This document shows, one piece after another, positions 6,670 through 11,390 of a stretch of 11,390 nt of DNA. Within the stretch, counting starts at the first letter, position 1; each line of letters begins with the position of its first letter. A model generated the notes under the pieces. The model searched no databases, was not told where the DNA came from, and was given only the letters and a program-made list of their open reading frames with translations. This DNA comes from Opitutales bacterium (lineage in GTDB: Bacteria; Verrucomicrobiota; Verrucomicrobiia; Opitutales; UBA2987): the NCBI GenBank assembly GCA_021772555.1, contig JAJFLT010000277.1:1-11390 (forward strand), in the 5' to 3' direction. A program made the translations under genes and the position numbers.

Positions 6670-7467
6670 ATGAAATCCGTTTTCAACGAGTTGGGATACG
6701 CGCTCCTTCTTTCCATGAGGGACATTCTGCCCATCCTGGCGCTCATTCTGTTTTTCCAGCTATTCGTCCTGCGCGACAAAATCCCGCACAAGAGCCGGCT
6801 GGCGGTCGGTTTCATTTTTTGCGCTTTAGGGCTCGGGCTGTTTCTGGCGGGATTACGGAAGGCGTTATTTCCCATCGGTGAAATTATGGCACGGCAATTG
6901 TCTGAGCCGGAGTTTGTTGCCGGTGCGGGTGGCTTTGCCCAGGAGCCCGTGTGGTGGGCTTACGGCTGGATTTATCTCTTTGGCGCTACGATCGGTTTAG
7001 CCACCACCATTGCGGAGCCGGCCCTCATGGCTATCGGGATCAAAGCGGAGGAGGTATCCAAGGGCAGCATACGGCAATGGCCCTTGAGAATCGCCGTAGC
7101 CTTGGGGGTTGCCGCCGGCATTATTCTGGGGTTATTCCGTATCATCACGGGGGCGCCCTTGGTCTATTTTATCGCAATAGGGTATGCCGTCATCATCATT
7201 CAAACGATGTTTGCCCCACGCTACATCATACCGTTGGCCTACGATTCGGGAGGCGTCACGACCTCTTTGGTCACAGTTCCGTTGATTGTTGCCCTGGGTC
7301 TGGGCCTCTCCCAGACCATCCCGGGGCGCAACCCGGCGCTGGACGGCTTCGGTCTGGTTGCCTTTGCCAGTCTTTTTCCCATCATGTCGGTCATGGGATA
7401 TATACAATGCGCTCATTGGTGGGACCAATTGAAGGGCCGCCAACAACTCAAGAAAGGAAGATCATGA
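6670..7467 (+). CDS. DUF1538 integral membrane protein, second paralogue
   Basis: Paralogue of the preceding gene, 265 aa, with the same order of segments: hydrophobic stretches near residues 17-34, 43-62, 97-123, 139-158, 163-182, 197-213 and 227-246. The motifs recur as TTIAEPAL (112-119, E116), YDSGGVTTS (191-199, D192) and GFGLVAFASL (226-235), while most of the rest has diverged, so this is an old duplication and not a recent copy. The N-terminus is shorter by about 16 residues and a basic tail (QLKGRQQLKKGRS) follows the last segment. It starts 6 bases after the first gene's stop with no strong Shine-Dalgarno, so translation is probably coupled. Its stop overlaps the start of the PII-like gene (ATGA, 7464-7467). 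The two proteins most simply form a two-subunit membrane complex equivalent to the fused double-domain form. Confidence 0.88.
   Translation: MKSVFNELGYALLLSMRDILPILALILFFQLFVLRDKIPHKSRLAVGFIFCALGLGLFLAGLRKALFPIGEIMARQLSEPEFVAGAGGFAQEPVWWAYGWIYLFGATIGLATTIAEPALMAIGIKAEEVSKGSIRQWPLRIAVALGVAAGIILGLFRIITGAPLVYFIAIGYAVIIIQTMFAPRYIIPLAYDSGGVTTSLVTVPLIVALGLGLSQTIPGRNPALDGFGLVAFASLFPIMSVMGYIQCAHWWDQLKGRQQLKKGRS
7450..7460 (+). promoter_or_regulatory. Ribosome binding site for the PII-like gene
   Basis: AAGAAAGGAAG lies inside the last codons of the second DUF1538 gene, with its GGA core five bases before ATG 7464. It is one of the strongest Shine-Dalgarno sequences in the window, fixes 7464 as the start (the frame stays open far upstream), and suggests the soluble regulator is translated independently and well. 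Confidence 0.7.
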
Positions 7468-7808
7468 ACCTACACTTAATTCTTTGCATGGTAAAATCAG
7501 AACTCACCGATGGCATCGTGGACAGCGCCAAATCCGTCGGTGCAACCGGGGCCACCATCATCAACGCGAGTGGCGTCGGGATCCACGAAGCCAAAACCTT
7601 TTTCGGGCTTTCCCTGAGCGCTCAATCAGACGTTGTGCTGTTTCTGGTCGAGCACCATCTGGTCGATACCATTTTGAAGGAAATATACAAAACGGGTAAA
7701 TTCAACGAACCCGGAACCGGCATCGCTTTTTCCCTGCCGGTCGAACAAGCCATCGGCCTGGAGAGTCAGATGGAAGTGATGCAGCAGGACAATAAAAAGG
7801 AGGACTGA
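7464..7808 (+). CDS. PII-family (GlnB/GlnK-like) signalling protein linked to DUF1538
   Basis: Small soluble regulator, 114 aa, expected to form the PII trimer with a ferredoxin-like fold and to bind adenylate nucleotides between subunits. It aligns with GlnB from end to end: strand 1 LHLILCMVK (3-11), helix 1, GATGATII (26-33), a T-loop from GVGIHEAKTFFG (37-48) to QSD (54-56), strand VVLFLVE (57-63), helix HLVDTILKEIYKTGK (65-79) matching the canonical VDTxxxxIxxTGK stretch, and the B-loop/C-terminal EPGTGIAFSLPVEQ (82-95). The T-loop is about five residues shorter than in GlnB and lacks the uridylylated Tyr51, so control by GlnD is unlikely. C-terminal residues 100-114 are polar and acidic. 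Its place behind two membrane genes, overlapping by four bases, mirrors amtB-glnK and suggests it gates or senses through the DUF1538 pair (inference). Confidence 0.88.
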   Translation: MNLHLILCMVKSELTDGIVDSAKSVGATGATIINASGVGIHEAKTFFGLSLSAQSDVVLFLVEHHLVDTILKEIYKTGKFNEPGTGIAFSLPVEQAIGLESQMEVMQQDNKKED

Positions 7809-7850
7809 ACCGCATTGTGTGTCTGCCTTTGGGAAATCTTAATTTTCCGC

Positions 7851-7874
7851 AAAAATGCTCAATTTATGAATTGA
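7851..7874 (-). terminator. Weak candidate terminator of the GH28 gene
   Basis: On the minus strand, 16 bases past the GH28 stop, TCAATT-CATA-AATTGA (7874 to 7859) forms a six-base-pair hairpin, followed by GC and a run of Ts (7857-7852). The stem is almost all A/T, so it would be weak. The convergent DUF1538-PII operon ends at 7808, and no better hairpin is visible on the plus strand in the 82-base gap. Confidence 0.3.
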
Positions 7875-7890
7875 TAATTCTGAGCCCTTT

Positions 7891-9270
7891 TCACTCGATT
7901 GGATCGGGTTGTAATAATTCTCCGTTGACGCGCACATTTTCAAAACGAAAGGATTCGATAACGGACAGGTGTTGAGGAATCTTGGCTTCCTCGATGCGCA
8001 CATTGCGGATCAAAATATCCCGAATGGGCGCTCCCTCCTTGCCCACAGCGCTGATCCCAAAATTATCGGCACTTTTGCAGGTGACATCTTCAATGATGAA
8101 ATCACGAAAAACCGGGGGATAGTGATTGCCCCGCCAGCCGGGATAATCGGTCATGAATTGAATAACGGCGCGACTGGTCCTGTTCACCTCTATATTGCGG
8201 ACCCGGATGTGCTCTACGGCTCCACCTCGATCAAGGTTGGATTTAAAAAAAATGGCCGATTCCACATTGCCGATTTGGCAATCTTCCATGAACACATAGC
8301 GCGCCCCGCCAGACATTTCGCTGCCGATGGTCAACCCGTTGTCGTCTGAATTCATCACGCAGTTGCGAATAATGATGTTTTCGCTGGCCTGCCCGACACG
8401 CCAGCCGTCCTGATCCCGTCCCGATTTAATGGCCACCGAGTCATCACCACTATTAAAGACACAGTCCTCCACCAGAACGTTGACGGACGAATCGGGGTCC
8501 ACCCCATCGTTATTATGGTTCCAACTATCCACCGTAACGCCGCGGACGATAACATTTTCGCAGTAAACCGGATGAATGACCCAGAACGGGGAGTCGATAA
8601 TGGTGACACCTTCCACCAAAACGTTCTTGCACCCAAAAAACTCTATCATGGGAGTCCTCAACCAGTGGCCTTTGCCAAAAATACGTTTGTGCACCGGAAA
8701 ACCGTTATTACCCATCTGGCGCAACAAGAGTTGATCCGGTTTTTGTTTTGCCTTCCACGGCACGAAACTGTTCTTGGCATTACCGTCCAAGGTGCCCTTT
8801 CCCGTGATGGCGACATTGGTTCCCTGCCAGCAGTAAATAAAAGGGGAATAGTTATAACATTCCGTGCCCTCCCAGCGTGTCAGCACAACGGGAAGAAAAT
8901 CATCCGTGTCATCACTGAACCGAATCGTCGCCCCTTCCTCGAGGTGCAGGTTCACATTGCTTTTGAGGTGGATCGGACCCTTGCAAAACCAAACCCCGGC
9001 AGGAACGACTACCCGTCCGCCGCCCACCTGATTGCACCGTGTGATGGCCTTTTCAATGGCTGGGCGGGAATCTGTTTGGCCATCACCCTTGGCTCCAAAT
9101 TCTGTAATATAAAAATCCCTGTCCGGAAAATCAGGTTCCTTAATTTGATTGAGAATCCGTTCCGCCATGGCCCAGGTGACGGCATCGGATCTGCCGCCAG
9201 CCGCGGGAGCCAACGCTATTGCCATCAACAACGCTCCCAACCAAACCGGGGATACTCCACAAATTTTCAT
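7891..9270 (-). CDS. Secreted glycoside hydrolase family 28 protein (polygalacturonase-like)
   Basis: Right-handed parallel beta-helix glycosidase of the GH28/pectate-lyase-like type, expected to act on galacturonan or a related pectic polymer after export. From ATG 9270 it is 459 aa. Residues 1-25 (MKICG, then a hydrophobic core LGALLMAIALAPAA) look like a Sec signal peptide. The domain opens with FGAKGDGQTDS (58-68). Catalytic-region motifs: NNDGVD (253-258, general N-x-D motif, D255), GDDSVAIKSG (275-284, D276 and D277) and IGSEMSGG (315-322). The usual GHG is replaced by DNG (310-312) and the usual RIK by FFK (341-343), a pattern I associate with a GH28 subgroup, so classical polygalacturonase activity is not assured. 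An upstream TTG at 9306 overlaps the aldolase stop (TTGA) and would add 12 residues, but ATG 9270 fits the signal peptide better. It lies directly downstream of the aldolase gene, probably in the same transcript. Confidence 0.88.
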   Translation of the reverse strand: MKICGVSPVWLGALLMAIALAPAAGGRSDAVTWAMAERILNQIKEPDFPDRDFYITEFGAKGDGQTDSRPAIEKAITRCNQVGGGRVVVPAGVWFCKGPIHLKSNVNLHLEEGATIRFSDDTDDFLPVVLTRWEGTECYNYSPFIYCWQGTNVAITGKGTLDGNAKNSFVPWKAKQKPDQLLLRQMGNNGFPVHKRIFGKGHWLRTPMIEFFGCKNVLVEGVTIIDSPFWVIHPVYCENVIVRGVTVDSWNHNNDGVDPDSSVNVLVEDCVFNSGDDSVAIKSGRDQDGWRVGQASENIIIRNCVMNSDDNGLTIGSEMSGGARYVFMEDCQIGNVESAIFFKSNLDRGGAVEHIRVRNIEVNRTSRAVIQFMTDYPGWRGNHYPPVFRDFIIEDVTCKSADNFGISAVGKEGAPIRDILIRNVRIEEAKIPQHLSVIESFRFENVRVNGELLQPDPIE

Positions 9271-9302
9271 ATCGGGAGGTTTCCGGAAAGTTCCCGAACG
9301 TT

Positions 9303-10082
9303 TCAAGATTTTAAATCGTTGATGGCCGAGGCAATTTGCCTCAATCCCTGGGAAATGAGGGCAGTGTCACTGCCGATGGCCAGAAAGGTGAATCCGGTAT
9401 CGTATGCCTCCTCAAGCTGATCCGTATTGGGAATGGTGAGACCGGCGGCCTTGCCGGCTTTAAGCGCTGCTTTGACTACTATCCGGCGAGCTTCCAAAAA
9501 GAGAGGATGATCGAATTGCATGGGTATTCCCATGCTGATACTCAGATCCAAAGGGCCGATGAAAAGTACATCGACCCCGTCCACGGCGGCTATTTCATCA
9601 ATGCAATCGAGTGCCTCCTTGCGCTCAATTTGGATAATGGTGATGAGTTCCTTGTTGGCGCGGGCAAAATATTCGTTGAAATTCGAACCGAAACCAGACG
9701 CCCGTGGCGATCCTGCCGCCCCCCGGATCCCCTCCGGCGGGTAACGCAAAGAAGCGACCGCCTGTTTGGCCTCCTCAACACTTCCGATCTGTGGAATCAT
9801 TACCCCGGAGGCGCCCATGTCGAGAGCGCGCTTGAAGAGCATCGGCTGGTTTTCGGGCAGGCGAACGACGGGGGCGGTGGCACTGCCGTTCAAGGCCTGC
9901 AACTGACGCCCCAGAACTTCCCAATTGCCGGAACCATGCTCCAGGTCGATCATAAACCAGTCGAAACCGCACTGTCCGGCAATTTCAACCGATATGCTGG
10001 AACCCAGGTTAAGAAAAGTTCCCGATAACAATTCGCCGATCAAGGCGCGTTTACGTATATTGCGGATAGAAGCAGCACTCAT
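9303..10082 (-). CDS. HpcH/HpaI-family class II aldolase (2-keto-3-deoxy-acid aldolase type)
   Basis: Metal-dependent pyruvate aldolase of the HpcH/HpaI/RhmA family, a cytosolic TIM-barrel enzyme that cleaves a 4-hydroxy-2-oxo acid to pyruvate and an aldehyde. Every key residue of E. coli HpaI is found at a constant offset of four: D46 and H49 in DLEHG, R74 in VRLPEN (pyruvate binding), Q151 and metal ligand E153 in IIQIERKEA, and metal ligand D179 in FIGPLDLS. At 259 aa it has the family's usual length. The exact substrate is not decidable: 2-keto-3-deoxy-L-rhamnonate, 2-dehydro-3-deoxyglucarate or 4-hydroxy-2-oxoheptanedioate are all possible. The GH28 gene immediately downstream favours a sugar acid from plant or algal polysaccharide (inference). 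ATG 10082 has only a weak AAAAAGA upstream. A TCGACA box (10118-10113) with TTAAAT 16 bases on could be a promoter, but would leave almost no leader. Confidence 0.92.
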   Translation of the reverse strand: MSAASIRNIRKRALIGELLSGTFLNLGSSISVEIAGQCGFDWFMIDLEHGSGNWEVLGRQLQALNGSATAPVVRLPENQPMLFKRALDMGASGVMIPQIGSVEEAKQAVASLRYPPEGIRGAAGSPRASGFGSNFNEYFARANKELITIIQIERKEALDCIDEIAAVDGVDVLFIGPLDLSISMGIPMQFDHPLFLEARRIVVKAALKAGKAAGLTIPNTDQLEEAYDTGFTFLAIGSDTALISQGLRQIASAINDLKS

Positions 10083-10134
10083 TCTTTTTGATTTAATTTA
10101 TCTATTTGGATTTGTCGAAATACAAAATCCCTAT

Positions 10135-11184
10135 TCAGGAATCCTGGAATTCCGGAGTTATTTCAAGTTGCTCTCCGGCCTTTAATTCAATGTCTTCGCC
10201 GTAGGCGGATATCTTGTCGTTTAAGTAGATTCTGACCCGGACCGGTTCCTCCACATCGGAAGCGCTCCATTCCCATTTTCCGATCTCCACGAACCGCATT
10301 TCGACGCCTTGATCCCAGGACAATCCAACGCCCTCTCCACGGATATAGGGCGTGTTGCCAATGCCACCGAGCAGGTTGACGATCAGCGAAATCGAACCGG
10401 CATCGTCGAGGGTCGTTCGACTTGGTTCGAGGCCCTCTCCATCTTCATCCTCGGCCAATGATGAATCGATTTCCGCCTCCAACTCCAGTTTTTCGTCGAA
10501 CTCGAAATCCGGTTGGGGACTTGATGGCGAAATTTCTTTTGCCGCGCTTTCTATCCTGGAATCATCCTGCGGCGCCGACCGGGACGAATGCTTTTCCAAT
10601 AATTTTCCCAGTTGCTCCAGGTCCGGCTGGGGCGGCGTTTCGAATTCTTTCAACTCGGTGATTTGCTTTTCCAGAGCCGAAGGTATTTTTTTAAATTGCT
10701 TGAGCACGCCAGCCAGGTCTTTAGCCAGCGCATCAAGGGATTCCTGGGTTTGGGCTTTCTTTTCCGATTTGGCTGTCTGCATAAATTCTTTGGCCAAACG
10801 ATCCAGATGTTTTGAATGTTTCTCCAATTGGGGAACCAAACCCTCCAGGCCGAGAACATGGGCCGCACCCTGCTCGGCCTGTCGGGTGAACACTTTTTGC
10901 AGCGCCTCTAATTCTCCCACCAGTCGCAGGGAGTTGGCGAATTGTTCCTCCGAAGCCTCCCGCAGTTGATTGCGCTCCAGCTTGAGCCGGGAAAAATACT
11001 CGATGAGGAAAGGAGCCAACAGAAAAAAGGGCCCCACCAAGGCGCAAATGATAGCGCCGGTCATGGCCTCGATGCTGTAGGGTTTGGGGGCTATCAGGAC
11101 AATGGTAACGGCCACCGCCAGCAAAGTGATGTAAGCGAGAAAATAGGGCCACTTGGAAAGTTCGGTCTGGTCTTGTTCCTCCAT
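10135..11184 (-). CDS. Membrane-anchored coiled-coil protein with C-terminal beta-rich domain, function unknown
   Basis: I cannot assign a function. The 349-aa protein has two N-terminal hydrophobic segments (about 13-32 and 40-62) forming a hairpin anchor, a long charged helical region (about 64-180) rich in Leu, Glu, Lys and Gln with heptad-like spacing, a strongly acidic, low-complexity linker (about 181-262), and a compact C-terminal domain (about 264-346) with the pattern IGNTPYIRGEGVGLSWDQGV, then GKWEW, RIYLND and LKAGEQLEITPEF. I have the impression that this last domain recurs in hypothetical proteins of Verrucomicrobiota, where it reads like a small beta-sandwich; this needs a search. 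Both ends would lie in the cytoplasm if the hairpin spans the membrane twice. The start ATG 11184 has AAGGA five bases upstream. It begins 21 bases after the tRNA-synthetase stop, so is likely co-transcribed. Confidence 0.8.
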   Translation of the reverse strand: MEEQDQTELSKWPYFLAYITLLAVAVTIVLIAPKPYSIEAMTGAIICALVGPFFLLAPFLIEYFSRLKLERNQLREASEEQFANSLRLVGELEALQKVFTRQAEQGAAHVLGLEGLVPQLEKHSKHLDRLAKEFMQTAKSEKKAQTQESLDALAKDLAGVLKQFKKIPSALEKQITELKEFETPPQPDLEQLGKLLEKHSSRSAPQDDSRIESAAKEISPSSPQPDFEFDEKLELEAEIDSSLAEDEDGEGLEPSRTTLDDAGSISLIVNLLGGIGNTPYIRGEGVGLSWDQGVEMRFVEIGKWEWSASDVEEPVRVRIYLNDKISAYGEDIELKAGEQLEITPEFQDS

Positions 11185-11189
11185 GGCAG

Positions 11190-11194
11190 TCCTT
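11190..11194 (-). promoter_or_regulatory. Ribosome binding site for the membrane coiled-coil gene
   Basis: Reads AAGGA on the minus strand, five bases before ATG 11184, in the 21-base gap after the synthetase stop. It supports that start codon. Confidence 0.6.
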
Positions 11195-11205
11195 CAATCA
11201 GATGG

Positions 11206-11390
11206 CTAGTATTTGACCGCGGGCCGCTCCACAAAACCCGCTTTGCGGTAAACTTTCGACAACATACGAAAGGCCCTTTTCTGAGCATCGGCAGCCCCAT
11301 CCTGCAAAACTTGAGAGAGAGCCTCTTTATCGGCCATGAGGGCGTTGCAGTCATCCTGTATGGGCTGGAGAAGCGCCACCACGGCATCGG
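11206..11390 (-). CDS. trpS: Probable tryptophanyl-tRNA synthetase, C-terminal fragment cut by the window edge
   Basis: Only the last 60 codons are inside the window (frame beginning at 11388, TAG at 11208-11206). The peptide DAVVALLQPIQDDCNALMAD, then LSQVLQDGAADAQKRA (24-39), then LSKVYRKAGF (43-52), fits the C-terminal helices of class Ic tryptophanyl-tRNA synthetase, whose typical pattern is LxPIRxRxxELxxDxxxLxxVLxxGAxxARxxAxxTLxxVRxAxG. The catalytic HIGH and KMSKS motifs would lie outside the window, so the call is tentative; a tyrosyl-type synthetase or an unrelated helical tail is possible. A tail of about eight residues (ERPAVKY) extends past the usual end. It heads a likely transcript with the membrane coiled-coil gene. 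Confidence 0.6.
   Translation of the reverse strand, partial: DAVVALLQPIQDDCNALMADKEALSQVLQDGAADAQKRAFRMLSKVYRKAGFVERPAVKY

Noticed and set aside
6951..7463. Long upstream extension of the PII-like frame
   Set aside because: This part is the out-of-frame shadow of the second DUF1538 gene; PII homology begins exactly at ATG 7464, which has a strong Shine-Dalgarno.
7832..7848. GGAAA/TTTCC hairpin as terminator of the PII operon
   Set aside because: Only five A/T-rich base pairs and no T run downstream on the plus strand.
8515..9420. 301-codon plus-strand frame opposite the GH28 gene
   Set aside because: Antisense to a clear GH28 gene with signal peptide and conserved motifs; the translated frame resembles no family.
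9336..10028. 230-codon plus-strand frame opposite the aldolase gene
   Set aside because: Antisense to a gene with all HpaI catalytic residues in place; shadow frame.
10136..10153. CAGGA-A-TCCTG and GGAATTCC dyads at the end of the membrane-protein gene as a terminator
   Set aside because: They lie within the last codons, and no T run follows directly on the minus strand.
10352..10969. Ser-rich 205-codon plus-strand frame
   Set aside because: Mirror image of the acidic and coiled-coil codons of the minus-strand membrane protein; no start signal and no family.
11094..11387. 97-codon minus-strand frame at the right edge
   Set aside because: Another frame of the same strand carries the synthetase-like C-terminus up to a stop at 11206, and this frame runs over the start of the next gene.

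Overview
The window looks like ordinary chromosome from a Gram-negative, heterotrophic bacterium, most probably a member of the Verrucomicrobiota (Opitutae-like). This is inferred from family content: a UAP1-like nucleotidyltransferase beside a PGM2-like sugar phosphate mutase, a GH28 enzyme with a signal peptide, and a membrane/coiled-coil protein whose C-terminal domain I associate with that phylum. No rRNA, tRNA, IS element, CRISPR array or phage gene was seen.

Layout. Positions 1-352 hold no gene I can support. A plus-strand group follows: a Nudix hydrolase (353-898), a pyruvate-dehydrogenase-type E2 acyltransferase with no lipoyl domain (1014-1886), and the queuosine enzyme QueF (1899-2324). 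QueF meets, tail to tail with a 4-base overlap, a minus-strand pair read 5745 to 2321: a UDP-sugar pyrophosphorylase and a phosphoglucomutase-type enzyme joined by an ATGA stop/start overlap. Together these two would turn hexose 6-phosphate into a UDP-sugar.

A 123-base divergent spacer (5746-5868) separates that pair from a compact plus-strand operon (5869-7808): two paralogous DUF1538 membrane proteins followed, again with an ATGA overlap, by a divergent PII-like regulator. The layout recalls AmtB-GlnK (membrane transporter plus PII gate). It is the best candidate in the window for a poorly described system: a two-subunit transporter or channel of unknown substrate with its own nucleotide-sensing regulator.

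The right part is on the minus strand. It starts at the edge with the last 60 codons of a probable tryptophanyl-tRNA synthetase (11206-11390), then an unrecognised membrane-anchored coiled-coil protein (10135-11184), an HpcH/HpaI-type class II aldolase (9303-10082) and a secreted GH28 glycosidase (7891-9270). The last two are nearly contiguous and suggest breakdown of pectin-like polysaccharide or sugar acids.

Limits: family calls rest on motifs read by eye. No database search, structure prediction or signal-peptide program was run.
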